From Sialis fuliginosa (Eukaryota > Arthropoda > Insecta > Megaloptera > Sialidae): a stretch of DNA of 64,000 nucleotides. Below are positions 11,658-23,050 of the stretch, in pieces (position 1 is the first letter of the stretch; the number at the start of each line of letters is the position of its first letter). The DNA is taken from assembly GCA_961205875.1 (NCBI GenBank), contig OY540810.1, positions 34,224,001 through 34,288,000 of the forward strand. The letters run 5' to 3'. The translations under genes and the position numbers were made by a program. The notes beneath the pieces were generated by a model. The model did no database searches and had not been told where the DNA came from. It worked only from the letters and a program-made list of their open reading frames with translations.

Positions 11658-11800
11658 ACGTGTCCTAGGCTAGACAATGAACGAAAATTTTTCGAATTTC
11701 GGAATGACATTTGAGGTTCGAGTCCAGCTTGATGTAAAAATAACGTATATCAAAAATTAGTAATTTGTTATTCTACAGGGTGTTTCATAAGCAAAGTTGA
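11658..11800 (-). repeat. Solitary arm of the long-arm element found at 19161-19858
   Basis: Words such as TCGAATTTCGGAATGACATT, CGAGTCCAGCTTGATGTAAA and TACAGGGTGTTTCATAAG correspond in order to the right arm of the 19161-19858 element read on the minus strand. No opposite arm lies nearby, so this is a truncated or recombined copy. A tRNA B-box look-alike (GGTTCGAGTCC) inside it is incidental. Confidence 0.65.
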
Positions 11801-12664
11801 GAACCACTAGGATACAATGTAAGGTAGCATATTTTGATTGGTTAATCATTTATTTAATCTACATACATACATTAAATTTGATTTTCTTATACTTATACAC
11901 ATATACATTTTCTTGCTAATTTTAATTTTATGTAATTGACGTCAGATTAAATGATATATTTTATTTATTTTATATGATATTAATGGCGATACTAAAAAAT
12001 ATTGAAATATTTTCATGTCAAATAAAATTACATTTTTATATTAAAAAAACTCATCGTACGGCACTGAAATAGTACTTAAATGCTTGCATTCATAACATTG
12101 GGTTAGGTTATGTTGACAGAATGCTTGTAATAAATTGTTCTTAATAAACGCAAAACAGTTGTGTAATAAAATTATTTACAGCTGACTTATCCGCGATTAA
12201 AAAAAGTTGTTTGGAATTTCTGCAGCTGCTAGAGGAAGCTGTAAAAAGTTTAAAGTTCTTAATTGTGGCCATTCGAGTGCTAATTTGAGGACAATTTGAG
12301 TCATGCACCTATGATGATACATTGTTTTCGAATTATGTTTTTTGTTATTTTTAAAAATTAAATTGCGTTTTCAAAATTATTTAATAGATAGCAATATTTT
12401 TTATATAATTTTTAATGATACCTTTTATCTATTTAGGAAAAATATAATGTAATAATATTTTATCCGTTAACATGTCAAAATGGGTAGATCTACAAAATTT
12501 TTATAATATAAGAATTTTATTAATCTAATGATAAAATATTATTAGCCAATCCGACAAACAATAAGTTCATATTTTTTTTTGGTACGAAGGTTTAGTGAAG
12601 TATATTTTCTATAAATCATAATAAATTATACAAAATTAATAAATTGATAAACGAAAGATCATAT
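11801..12664. other. AT-rich DNA without a recognised feature
   Basis: No repeat partner or exon-like structure was detected. Confidence 0.45.
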
Positions 12665-12815
12665 ATAAAGTTGTCTGTAAGTACTACGGGCTTCAGAAGT
12701 CGTCTATCACCATACAACTGATTCGACAATATTAAGACAAACATCGTCGGTTATCTTTTTCTAGGACGGAGCCTTTGAATGAAAACTGGACGATCACTTC
12801 TGCATTTCACTGTAC
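12665..12815 (-). repeat. Dispersed repeat, inverse copy of the unit at 16073-16210
   Basis: Read on the minus strand it contains GTACAGTGAAATGCAGAAGT, AGAAAAAGATAACCGACGAT and AGACGACTTCTGAAG, each matching the pair of tandem units near 16.1 and 16.5 kb. Block order differs from those units, so the copies are rearranged or the true unit is circularly shifted. The minus-strand frame at 12751-12990 runs through it and is not a credible gene. Confidence 0.6.
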
Positions 12816-12829
12816 ATAGATACAAATCA

Positions 12830-13420
12830 ATTATATTGTATATACACAATAGAATTGATCGTTTTTTGCTTATGAGCGACTCTGATATTAAAATTAAAAT
12901 CATACAAATCAGCACGTAGGTATTGTAAAAATTATAATGGTTGGAAATCGTTTTTACTAAAAAATTGACATTAGGTGATATTTTCGACAATAAATTGAAC
13001 TTAAAATTGATAAGTGCAAATGCCAGTGCTTAAAATTGGTGAAAATATTGTGAATATGTTCATCAATTACAATATCATATTAATAAAAATTTATATAGAT
13101 ATAAAGAAAAATAAATTTTCGTTTTTATGTTTACCATTCGCCTTTAAAACGAATTTACTGCAAAAGAAAACAAATATATGAACTAAACTGTACGCCGAGG
13201 GAGAAGAATTATGCAGTGAAAGGATTATTCAAAAAAATGTATACATAAATATACAAAAATGTCCTCGCACATTGAAACCCTTTCTGCATTTTTATCACAC
13301 CATTGTGTCACGTTTATCAGTACATAGATCAAGCGACGCTGCAAAATGCCTCCGAAACCCGGAACGCACATAAATTACACTACAAGTGTAACCCTTCTTG
13401 AGATTTTCATGGCATGTATA
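12830..13420. other. AT-rich DNA without a recognised feature
   Basis: No gene or repeat recognised. Composition becomes more balanced after about 13310. Confidence 0.45.
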
Positions 13421-13480
13421 TTATGCGCCCGCGCATCTCGGCATATATGTGCGAATAGCGGCGCTGTATGCCGAAACAAT
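13310..13480. other. GC-balanced island with an imperfect hairpin
   Basis: This interval is clearly less AT-rich than its flanks (GCGCCCGCGCATCTCGGC). Near 13440-13475, TCGGCATA and TATGCCGA form an inverted pair around a CpG-containing loop. There is no splice-bounded open frame. It may be a regulatory element. Confidence 0.25.
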
Positions 13481-13754
13481 GCATTTAAAAAAAATGATTT
13501 TTTTATTTGAATATGTTTTTGAATTAATTTTACTTCCATGTTCCAGAGGAAATGGAAGTAATGTAATATCGTCGAAAAAAACGTGTCTGAAATAAAGGCC
13601 GATTTTTTTCTCTTTTTACGAAAGTAGGCATAAAAGTTGTGATTTTGACAAATAATTTGGAAGCAAAGATTTGTTAGAGATATATGTTTTGACTATAAGT
13701 TCATTATAGACAAGATGGTACTAGGTTAAGTATATTTTGAATTTATAACTGAAA

Positions 13755-13804
13755 GTCTCGTATTGGTTTCATTTCGTCAAAATTTTAGCAGTCTCGTTTC
13801 GTTC
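13755..13804. repeat. Short GTCTCGT-rich degenerate repeat
   Basis: GTCTCGTATTGG, TTCGTCAAAATTTTAGC and GTCTCGTTTCGTTC follow one another and resemble the tandem units at 49522-49598. Too short and diverged to classify. Confidence 0.35.
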
Positions 13805-13991
13805 ACATTTTATTAAAATAATTTTTATTTATATTCAACGTTAATAAATTATTTTTGTTTAGATATGTGGCAAATACCGCTTGCATTGTATCTGACAGTT
13901 ATGTTGAAATATTAATTATTGAACATTTCTTTAAACCGAAACTTAATAAGATTTTTAAATAAAGTTAATATCGACCCATTTTAAGTATAAT

Positions 13992-14128
13992 CCTAATGCC
14001 GTATTTAGACTAAAAAGACAAAACGGTGTTTTCAAAACAATTCGTATTTAAAAATGTATAGGGTTTATTGATATTTTGTCAAAAAACACATTGCTGTTTT
14101 GTCTTTCTGGTCTAAACACGGCATTAGG
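13992..14128 (-). mobile_element. Miniature inverted-repeat element, family A, best-preserved copy
   Basis: The ends are CCTAATGCCGTATTTAGAC and GTCTAAACACGGCATTAGG, nearly perfect inverted repeats that continue into AAAGACAAAAC. At 137 bp it is the most complete family A member and defines the tips missing from the copies at 122, 20143 and 24450. The tips are palindromic with the flanks, so target duplication length cannot be read. Confidence 0.85.
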
Positions 14129-14439
14129 TTTGATTTGATTAGACTGGTTGACATTTTCCATTTTCTTGCATAATATGTAGAATATAGAAATAAATATATA
14201 ATAAATATTACATAATTATATAATATTTTTAATAAAAACAAAAATATTCATATCCTTTACCAATTATTTGATCCGTTAGTTGGCTAGTCAAATCAATAAT
14301 AACTAACTGACTTTACTGATAAATCAATAAATAATAATTTTTATACACTATTTACTTTAAATTCTTATAGCTATAAAAATAGTAACTTTATTATACAAGT
14401 TAAATGTTATATTTGATGTATAAATTTAATTAACTATAA

Positions 14440-15318
14440 TCCTTAATATATATAAAGCTCAACGTCTCTCTGTCTGTCTGTCTGTCTGTCCGTTAGTTAC
14501 CTTATCACTCGAGAACCACTTATCCGATTTACGAGTTTTTTTTTTAATTCATAGGTACGTTCTCTGGTCAGGTTATAGGCTATATTTTTTTACGTTAGGT
14601 AACATAACAACAAAGCAGTGACGATAATAGTAAATCAAGTCGGAAAAAATTTTGCCGTCGGCGCGCTGTTTTGTAATACGCTGCCTAAACCGTTCAATAT
14701 AGAACAAAATAATGTATTAAAGAATTGTGTAGAATCAAAAGTTCTACAATTAAGTCAGCGACACGATATGTCTAACTTTTATATTTAAGCCACAATGACT
14801 GCTTTTATGTTACAAAAAAAACATAAAATATTTGGGTTTTGTTTACATGGACTTATGACCTGCAAAACATTAATCCTTATCGAAATAAATGATTTCATCG
14901 TCATAAGTACTTAATGTAGATATAGTTTGCCATTTACAGCATCCAATTTGGTCGTATAGTTTAGAAAATATCTTAAAATATATTTATAAAGGTAACATAT
15001 TAAATGTATGGTGTCGTGCCGCATCGAAGCGATGTACATCAGACTGGATTCGCTTACGTTCGGTAGATATTCGGAGTCCCTCGGCTGACGTTTGAGTTAA
15101 TTTTGTTTTCAATAATTAACATTTAAATTTAAACAGAACACAAATTATTTGTACTTTTTTCTTCTGATTCGTTTTTGTTAGGTAATTTAGGTATTGATAA
15201 ATTATTATTACAATAATAACTAATCGTGTTTGTACTTAATTAATTAAACTATATTTTTCAAAAATCCTAAACAATAATTCCGTAGTCTACGCGAGCGAAG
15301 CCGCGTGGGCCCAGCTAG
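14440..15318 (+). mobile_element. Helitron-like non-autonomous element (879 bp)
   Basis: It begins A|TCCTTAATATATATAAAG and ends CAGCTAG|T, matching the Helitron rule of 5' TC, 3' CTRR and insertion between A and T. The 3' end carries the hairpin-forming CGCGAGCGAAGCCGCG just before the CTAG. Near the 5' end is a (GTCT)n run followed by CACTTATCCGATTTACG. Both ends are shared with the shorter copy at 24050-24372. A GC-richer inner patch (about 15000-15090) is absent from that copy and may be captured DNA. There is no helicase gene. Confidence 0.75.
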
Positions 15319-15439
15319 TTATAATATATAGGTAGGTTTACCATTAATTTTATCAATAAATAACCTACATAAAATTCTCTTATAATCTTCAATCAATACC
15401 TCCCAATCACCCAGTTCTACGTGAAAAAAACCCTCGACA

Positions 15440-15650
15440 CGGACAACATTGTAGATCGGTGGCAATGACACCAGTGGCGGCGGGGAAACGGCACATGCAA
15501 ATATCCGGTCACCGCTGCAGCTCCGGGCGGCAGTGAAATGAACTCTCTCACAACAAACCCGTCCGTCTAACGGTTCAGCACCGCGTTCCCTTTTAATTGC
15601 CGCGAGATTAGCGGCGGCTGCTGCGACTAAAGTGACAGACTCTGAGTGAT
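15440..15650. promoter_or_regulatory. GC-rich candidate regulatory element with an octamer
   Basis: About 200 bp of GC-rich sequence (GGCGGCGGGGAAACGG, GCGAGATTAGCGGCGG) stand out sharply from the AT-rich surroundings without any good open frame. ATGCAAAT at 15495-15502 is the POU-domain octamer, and TTTTAATTG and GATTA are homeodomain-type cores. The combination fits an enhancer or conserved non-coding element; conservation cannot be tested here. Confidence 0.35.
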
Positions 15651-15821
15651 TTGTTGTTACAATAAAGTATATATGTGATATATGTATGTTGTTGTTTTAT
15701 TGATTTAAGATTATGGTTATGGTAAATGTTCGGTAGTTGCAATTAATGTTGTAGATATAGAGTATGTGTTTTTGTAGATACAGTCACCTGCATTAATGGT
15801 CTTGCAGTTTGTATTCATTTT

Positions 15822-16610
15822 CGTTTATCACAAACTTAGTAGGCTCCTCCCATTTGATTATTATAATATTTAAATCATTTCTCCATCTATCAAACAAAGA
15901 CAGATATTTGAAATTCATTTACTAGATAAAGAACTACTCTTCGTTTATAGTAGGTACTCATATATATTTATGCAATTAAATTATTATGTAATCTATTGAA
16001 CATTGTATACGTAAATTTTGTGGCAATAAATATTTGATATTCCGAATTTTAGTATTTATATATAATAAACTTGATAGAAAAAGATAACCGATGATGTTTG
16101 TCTTTAAATTTGGAATCTGTTGTAAGCGATTCTAGCCTTTAGGGTGCCAGACGAGTTCTGCAGGCGACTGTACAATGAAATGTAGAAGTAGTCGTCCAGC
16201 TTTCATCCAAATTCGCTTATCACAAACTTAATAAGCTCCTCCCATTTGATTATTATAATATTTTAATCATTTCTCCATGTACCAAACAAAGACAGAAATT
16301 TTGAAACTTATTTCTTTTTTTATAGTACTCATATCATATTTGTGCGATTGAATTATTATACATATATCAGTAAATTTTGTGGCAATAAATATGTTAAACT
16401 TGATATAAAATTAATTAATTAAATGGACGTATATTTGTGTTTTTATTTAAAAGGATGTAATATAATATAATATAAGCTCCACCATAGAAAAAGATAACCG
16501 ATGATGTTTATCTTATTGTTAGTATTTCGAATCTGTTATAAGCGATTCTGACTTTTATGGTGGCAGACGATTTCTGAAGATCATAGTATGTTTTTATTCA
16601 TAGTGGATAA
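15822..16610 (+). repeat. Tandem duplication, two units of about 390 bp
   Basis: Unit 1 (15822-16207) and unit 2 (16212-16610) share, in the same order, TATCACAAACTTA, CTCCTCCCATTTGATTATTA, TTTGTGGCAATAAATAT, AGAAAAAGATAACCGATGAT and a tail ending in AGACGA(G/T)TTCTG. They are clearly diverged, so the duplication is not recent. Part of the unit recurs inverted at 12665-12815, so it belongs to a dispersed family. Confidence 0.8.
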
Positions 16611-16631
16611 AAAGTAAGGAATATATAGAGG

Positions 16632-17140
16632 TCACTGTACCCCCGGCGAAAACTGAAAACAGCGCTCCACCTAGTGGCGTAGATAGGGGGGTGATTAAGA
16701 TGATCAATCACCCCCCATGAGTTTACTTCATGAGAAAATTCAAAGATATATTTTTTTTAAATTTCCCAACTATGAACAAAATAGTAGAAGTAAATAGGAA
16801 GAATTTGGTAAATTGAGAGTAAAAAAAAAGGTCTTCAGTAGGCTAAATACAGATTACATGATCAACATAATTTTTTTTTTTTTGCATATTTTAGAGACCC
16901 CTCAGCCACCACTTGCCCCGGGGCCTGATCATATCACCCCCCATCGCAAAAAGCTATACCTTTTTTTGTAGTCATCTTACTTTCGGCGTCCCCTCAACCC
17001 CATTTTGGTGTCCCCGACCAAATATTTTTGATTACTATTTTTTTCGATTACGCCCTCTTAAGTTTCTGAAAACTTTTACTCATTTAACTTTTTAATCCTC
17101 ATAATGCTCCCCTGTCTTATTTTACCCCCCCCCCCCGGAC
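16632..17140. mobile_element. Degenerate C- and G-rich hAT-like remnant
   Basis: CTAGTGGCGTAGATAGGGGG near 16671 resembles the left tip of several hAT-type elements in this window. Inside lies an 11-bp hairpin (16686-16696 against 16706-16716) of GGGGGGTGATT. The region then alternates CCCC-rich and AT-rich patches and ends with a run of about 14 C at 17127-17140. No matching right tip or target duplication is visible. Confidence 0.35.
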
Positions 17141-19150
17141 TATGATTATGATAAATTAAAGAAAACTTGTTTGATATTATACACTAGTATAGCAATAATA
17201 CAACATTTTATTAATTTTATATTTTCATTTAAAAACAACATTGATTTAACGAAATTAAGCATACATAATAAATAAAATCAAATATCACATAGAAAAATAT
17301 TACTATTAAGAATAATAGGATAAACATATAAAATCATTTAAAAGAATTTATCATAAGTCAAATATCATATAAAAACTCTTCATTTTCAATATCTGCTCCC
17401 CCTATTCTGATTGTCTTAAGTATAACAGTTTTGCAATAAAAAAGTTTTCATTAGACTTTTTTTCCATTTCATTAAAGTGATATCGGTATTATATATTTCA
17501 AAAGTGAACCAAGTGTTTTTAAAACATTGCACAATATCCTTCGTGAAGTTTCTATAAAAAAACTTTTTTAATTGTCTGAGTTGAAGTAATTGCTTTTCAG
17601 ATATTAACAGTATTTTTTTGAATTGTCAATTCTATTCAATTTCAGACTACTTTAATATTGATTTATTTTTAAAATTTCTTATTAATTATTATAATTGATA
17701 AATGCAGGTATTTCTAAAATAATAACTAATTAAATGTTTATAATTATAATTAACATTCTATTTATATACATATTTTTTTCAAAATATTATTGATTTAATT
17801 AAAGACTCCATTAGTTATTATTGTTTTAGGTTTGTGGGTGCAAGCTATGTCTTTTTAGTTAAACATTTATTATTATTTTCAAAAAAACAGTAAATACTTA
17901 ATTTTATAATATTTTAGATACATCTTTTTTTTATTTTGCAAAAAATGAATCGACCTTCAACATATATCATTTAATACAATTACAGTTTAACAATATCCCG
18001 AAAAACTATTTCGACCAAACCTCCGATATATTTTTATTGGATTTCATAAGATTCAAAGACGAACAAACATAACATGAAAAATAAACAGAAAACAACAGTG
18101 GCAAAGGTATGGGAAGAAAAAAAAATACAGGAAAATCACTTTGCGCAAAATGAGTTCGTATCTCATTTCCGTCTAGGTTCATCTGAACAGGTTATTGACA
18201 AATACAGTTCATTCCCAAAATCCGGGGTTCCACGAGGCGAATTCAGTCGCTACTTACTGCGATTCGTTTGCTTCTACAACAGTCGTATCTATGATAAAGT
18301 ATATTATGTTTAATGTATTATATTAATTAAGTAATTAGTAGGTCAGAATAATATCGATTAAATGGATAATTATTGTGTATTATAGTTATTGGCTATTGGT
18401 GCATAATTGGAAGAGATTCAGGCAGATTTTTTTGTGCAGATCACAGTTATCCGATATTTAATATACATATTCAGTAGTATCTGCTTGCTTTTTATTATTA
18501 CGAATGAATAAAACTATATGAAATCTAGTATAGTTTGTCTGTAAACCTACATTTTTGTTTATTTGCATGTATTTATGTTATTAAATGTAAATAATGCAGG
18601 CATTTGAAAAATTACAGTTTTGAATAATTTTTTTAAATGGAAAATTACTTGGTTATTACTATAATTGACTTTATTATTTAGGCTGCTTATTAATTGGCGA
18701 AAATCAACTCGTGTAACATTGGTTAATTAAAAACACACGCAGACTTAAAGTTATGAAACATGTAGGACAGTAAATAAATCAACCAAAAAGATATTCGAGT
18801 TGACGAATTGCTCTTGTACTGACAGGATACTGTTTCATTTTTTCTTTTATTATTATTTTTCTTGTAAAGGCATGTGTCAATATATTGTATGTTTATTCAT
18901 ACCATTTTATGTTAATATCTGTGGACTCGTTATGAATATTTAAGTGGTTATTGTAAAAGAATGTTGGCTTGTAATTATGTATGTTATACATTTTCGAAGA
19001 AGAATATGTCGTGTTTTGTTTATTTTTTATGGTAAAATAAAATATTTATTATGATTATTATAAAAGATAAACATTTATCAGCGCTGAAATGGTTATAATC
19101 AATGAATTTGATTTATTTCCAGTTTCAATAAATAATCAGTTATCTAACAT
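17141..19150. other. AT-rich DNA with one richer patch at about 18070-18310
   Basis: Mostly featureless. A 79-codon plus-strand frame at 18074-18313 lies in a more balanced patch and starts MKNKQKTTVAKVWEEKK, but nothing in it is recognisable and it lacks flanking splice or promoter evidence. On the minus strand of the same patch a GTAAGT donor-like site follows AATCGCA at about 18260. Coding status is undecided, probably negative. Confidence 0.35.
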
Positions 19151-19160
19151 ATGTATGTAT

Positions 19161-19858
19161 CAGTGTCCCAGGATAGATGTAACAAGAGGTGTAATGAATA
19201 CATTTTTTTGAATTTCGGAAAAATATTTGGGGATCGAGTTGTAAAAATAACCAAGAACAAACTACCTATATTTTTTCAAAATATGAAAAATTACACTAAG
19301 AAAGTTTGTTTAGAATGCAATATTGTAACCCTATACCGAATTTCAAAGCATTAAAAAATCAACACTTTGAATAAATTAAATAGATATTTTATTGTGAAGT
19401 GAAAAGTAGGGTATGGAAACAACACATTATTTAGTTGTTATTGACTCTCTGTCAAACGTGACGTTGTCTTCTCTTGTCAATCTCATTAATTCTAATTGTC
19501 GTCAATGTTGAACAAGCTTAAATCAAAGTAAAAAAATAAATAAGAGAAGGTGGTTGTTTTTATTATATCGTTCAAAATAAAATTCAATGTATTTAATTTA
19601 TTTCATTTCATTCATTTGTGTATGAGGTATTAAACAACTTTTCGTAGTAATTTTTTTCTATTTTTGAAAAATAAAGGTTCTTTATTCTTGGTAATATTTT
19701 CAACTTTTTTGATAAAATACCCTGTAAAAGACCAAATCAATTAATTTTTGGTATACGTTAGTTTTACATCAAGGAGGACTCGATTTCCATATGTCATTCC
19801 GAAATTCGATTTTTTTTGTTTATTACATTTTTTGTTACATTTATTTTGGGACACACTG
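19161..19858. mobile_element. Long-arm inverted-repeat element flanked by TA
   Basis: The left arm begins CAGTGTCCCAGGATAGATGT; the right arm, read on the minus strand, begins CAGTGTGTCCCAAAATAAAT. The arms stay alignable through AATTTCGGAA for at least 80 bp. TA is found at the outer boundaries, suggesting a Tc1/mariner-like target. A solitary relative of the right arm lies at 11658-11800. The plus-strand frame at 19151-19354 is just the left arm. Confidence 0.6.
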
Positions 19859-20142
19859 TACATATAGCTATCGAATATAAGGAACTATACAACTATCTGT
19901 ATTTTTTTAACGGGTAAATAGTCACTGCCGCAGTTAAGGACTCTGATTAACTAAACCTATTATTAATTTTTGAATAAAGGTTGTGTAACCAGGTTTCATT
20001 CATATTTAATTGTATATTCTGATACCAAAATTAAGAATAATAAAGTAGTACGATTCTGGATAGAATAAAAAAACTACTCCAAGCTATGGTTACTAGAAAA
20101 GGTTTTTTCTATCAAAATACCGGTCATTTGAGGAAGGGGTAG

Positions 20143-20261
20143 CCAAAACAGCAATACGGTGTTTGAAAACACATCGTATTTAAAAATACATAGAGTTTAT
20201 TACACTTTTGTCAAAAAGACACGATATTGCTGTTTTGTTTTTTCGGTCTAAACCCGGCATA
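20143..20261 (-). mobile_element. Miniature inverted-repeat element, family A, copy 3 (left tip lost)
   Basis: The right end TTTCGGTCTAAACCCGGCAT and the centre CGTATTTAAAAATACATAG match the 13992-14128 copy. The left side starts at CCAAAACAGCAATACGG, so the outer tip is missing or mutated. Confidence 0.7.
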
Positions 20262-21040
20262 AAAATTCTGGTTGGTCTATATTATATCCAATATATCCGG
20301 ATAAACCTTTTTAATTAAAAAAAATTAAAAGGATGAATTTACCAAGATTTTCTGGTAATCCAAAATATTTACAACAAATCCATTCAGAATTTTCTAAAAT
20401 TTAATCTCGTTAGAGAATGCTAGCGTAAGTAAAATAAATTAAATGTTTTCGTATCAGACGCGAAACAATCTGTTCAAGTTTTCAGCTAAAACAAAACAAC
20501 GCGAAACTAATTAACGAATGAGTATGTACATATATGTGTATATGTCGCGACATGGACGCCTCGAGTGGCTGTAGGTGGAACTAGCGTGTATGCGAAAACT
20601 CTGTAATTTTACACTCTGCAAACCATTAAAAATAAACAGCTTTAGATTTTACTTGCGGGAGTTATATAACCGGAAGAAACTATATTGAAGATGATGGATC
20701 AGTGATAGTTTTTATGGTGTTTTTATTTTATAGTACTAGTTAAACTGAAGAATATGGGGCTGGCAGTTCTGTATAAAGACTTTAGAAAATAATTGGCTTA
20801 AAAGTTTCCAACGGAAAATTAAAAGTTCAATAACGATTCGTTTAATTGAAACTTTTTATTTTATTTTTGTTCTTATTTGATATTGAATTAATCACAGTGC
20901 TTAATGAATATTTATTTTATTATAATTTAATTAAATTTTAAAATAAACTGCTATGAAGTGATTGAAAAATTATCTTTTTGAAAAAGTGGATAATTTCAAC
21001 ATGACCACTGCAGTGGGCGAACAAATTGATACGGATTATA
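20262..21040. other. AT-rich DNA with a richer patch at 20530-20610
   Basis: Around 20540-20580 there is a short palindrome, ATGTCGCGACAT, followed by a CpG and CTGTAGGTGGAAC, a weak CTCF-like motif. Otherwise nothing was recognised. Confidence 0.35.
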
Positions 21041-21048
21041 CCCAGATA

Positions 21049-21598
21049 CAGTGGCGCTGGAGCTGGGGGTGCTAGAAGGGCGGGCTAGAAGCGACGTGCA
21101 ATTATAAAAATCTTTTTTTATACACTGACCTCCGAAATTAAGGGATCACTAAATTAGTTCAATATTTTTAGGTATTTTTTAATGACTGCATCTCCGGTCG
21201 TAGAATAGTTTAAATATAAACAGTTTTAAAACTGTTCTACGACCATTTTTCGCGATTCAAAATTACCTAAAAATATTGAAAAAATTTAGTGATCTCTTAA
21301 TTTTGGAGTTTAGTGTAATTTTTTTACTCTAAAAAATTCTTTAATTTTTGTAAACTGATGTTAACGCTCACAAACAAATTATAAAATGTATCCATGAGTC
21401 TAGTCAGAGAAAAAAAATATGAAAAGTTAGTATCTCTGTTTAATTTAATTTTAACAAATAATATGATATTAAGCAAGTTAAAGAAAATTGAAGTCAATTT
21501 CGAATTTTAAAAACGCCAAATTATGTCAGCTTAATTTTTTAGGTTCGTACTGCCCCCCCCTCCCCCTCCTCAAAAAAAATTTGGTTCTGGCGCCACTA
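21049..21598 (-). mobile_element. hAT-type element (550 bp) with a perfect 8-bp duplication
   Basis: CCCAGATA lies on both sides (21041-21048 and 21599-21606). The left tip is CAGTGGCGCTGGAGCTGGGG; the right tip, reverse-complemented, is TAGTGGCGCCAGAACCAAAT. The right part matches the left part of the element at 26641-27100 in opposite orientation (GGCAGTACGA, then a stretch with GGCGTT and AAAATTC), so they are one family. About 190 bp of it are a nested insertion (21123-21315). Confidence 0.9.
21123..21315. mobile_element. TA-flanked palindromic miniature element nested in a hAT element
   Basis: The tips are CACTGACCTCCGAAATTAAG and, from the right on the minus strand, CACTAAACTCCAAAATTAAG, bordered by TA on both sides. 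The arms run almost to the centre, where CAGTTTTAAAACTG is a perfect palindrome. TA insertion indicates a Tc1/mariner-type origin. A single diverged arm of the same family is at 36629-36735. Confidence 0.8.
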
Positions 21599-21606
21599 CC
21601 CAGATA

Positions 21607-22115
21607 CCATGAATAATAATTATTGCAAATTTTTATTTTTATTTTTGAACACTAGAATTGCCAAAAGTAAACAATAATGCTAATTTACAGATCACTAAGT
21701 AACAAGAAAGTGTTGTTGATAACTATTTCCATTACGCACATTAATGCTGACTAAATCAACGTTGTGTACGTCACATAGTAATTAATTAATACCAGCTATG
21801 TACGTTTGTCTCATTGAAAATCCCTCCAAGCTTTATAGGGAGATTTACCTGGGGAGACACCCTCCCCCTTTGTCTGAAAGCATCACATAAGTAGTGTGAT
21901 TGTAAAGTTTGCAAACCATGAGGGAGATAGTTTAGTTGTATGCAAGTTTAGGGTTTATTTAGATTGTTTTGGACCTCCAGGAATCAGTGTCTTGCATTAG
22001 ATATATATTCTTTTGCAACGTTGTATAAAAGCCAAAGAGAATTTGGGAGTAATATAAGATACGTATAATCTCACTAAGGGGCTGTACAAAAATAAAAAAT
22101 ATTGTATTTATAATA
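21607..22115. other. AT-rich DNA without a recognised feature
   Basis: No coding or repeated structure supported. A patch at about 21830-21900 is richer in C but shows no motif I can name. Confidence 0.4.
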
Positions 22116-22118
22116 TAA

Positions 22119-22430
22119 TGCCCGGTATTATAAAGAATTTGCTTGAGTGCAAATGAAAATTTGCTTCCATGCAGCTAACGCTATCTATTGTTATGAAATT
22201 GCTCGATATTTTAAAGCAGTGGTAATAAATGTATAGTAATGTAAATGCTATGCATTTTATGTGGTACTTATTTTAAGTAGCTGATTATACTTATCGCGCA
22301 TGCGTCAAGGTCATGTTTTGTACGATTTCATTCGCTACATTTGTGAATGTGTTGTAATTTATATTTAATACCTAGCAGATAGCGTTCGCTGGAATCTAAT
22401 TTGCGTGCAAATTCTTTATAATACCGGGCA
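22119..22430 (+). mobile_element. Miniature inverted-repeat element, family B, copy 1 (312 bp)
   Basis: The tips are TGCCCGGTATTATAAAGAAT and the exact complement on the right. The flanks are TAA (22116-22118) and TTA (22431-22433), matching the 3-bp TWA preference of Harbinger-type transposons. Subterminal parts also pair: GCTAACGCTATCT against AGATAGCGTTCGC. The closest relative in the window is 61277-61580. No coding capacity. Confidence 0.85.
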
Positions 22431-22639
22431 TTAGAGATATGTATATCAAAATCATGTATGGATAGGCCTGCAATTGTTTAAATCACTTATATTTTAGGAA
22501 GCATATTTTTCTGATTTATGTTAGGAATCGATACATTTTTTTCTACATAATAAAAAAGTCACTAATGTTCCATTAGAATATGGTTATTATATTATTAGAA
22601 ATTATAATCTTATACTTGCAGTGACTATTAATTTCCATT

Positions 22640-23050
22640 AGGTGGTAAGCGTGCCTTGCATTTCCAATCTCTGGTTTCATGAATATTTCTGGTTTATATT
22701 GAACATGAATTTAGTTTTTAAAACGGGCATTGATTATAATAATAATATCGTTAAAAAACTTCTCGATCACAATTTATATAGCTATGTACAACGACACCAT
22801 CTACCGGCAACTCCCCGCCATACGACTGTCGCCATCTCTTGAATGCATTGCGTAGTTCTATCTTGTTAGACACGTCGGGAGGGATTGAGAAGAGGGATCT
22901 TGACGGGAATTGAAAAGTTTTACGTGCCTCTGCTAAAATAGAGTTATTATTTTTTTTGCATTGTGCTATTTTGGGTTGGTACTTCTTGTTTATTTTGCGT
23001 ATCGATTTTTGGGGTGTATTTAGCCGCAAGCATGACGGTGCATTGTGAGT
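22640..23050. other. GC-balanced region, possibly promoter or exon-related
   Basis: From about 22790 to 23040 composition is more balanced (GACACGTCGGGAGGG, CTTGACGGGAATTG). GCATGACGGTGCATT is followed by GTGAGT at 23046, another start-then-donor arrangement, but with only four codons. CACCATCTACCGGC and CGCCATCTC near 22796-22840 resemble short arthropod CTCF-type words. Frames on the two strands (22642-22842 and 22751-23029) overlap and neither is recognisable. I cannot decide between a promoter, a regulatory element and chance. Confidence 0.25.

Noticed and set aside
11712..11723. Perfect-looking tRNA B box GGTTCGAGTCC
   Set aside because: No A box at tRNA distance; the word is part of a transposon arm whose relative at 19161-19858 has a different version.
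16671..17140. Complete hAT element bounded by CTAGTGGCGTAG
   Set aside because: No matching right tip or 8-bp duplication was found, so only a remnant is reported.
18074..18313. 79-codon frame with charged N-terminal half
   Set aside because: No recognisable domain, no promoter or splice context; kept only as a remark in the surrounding region.
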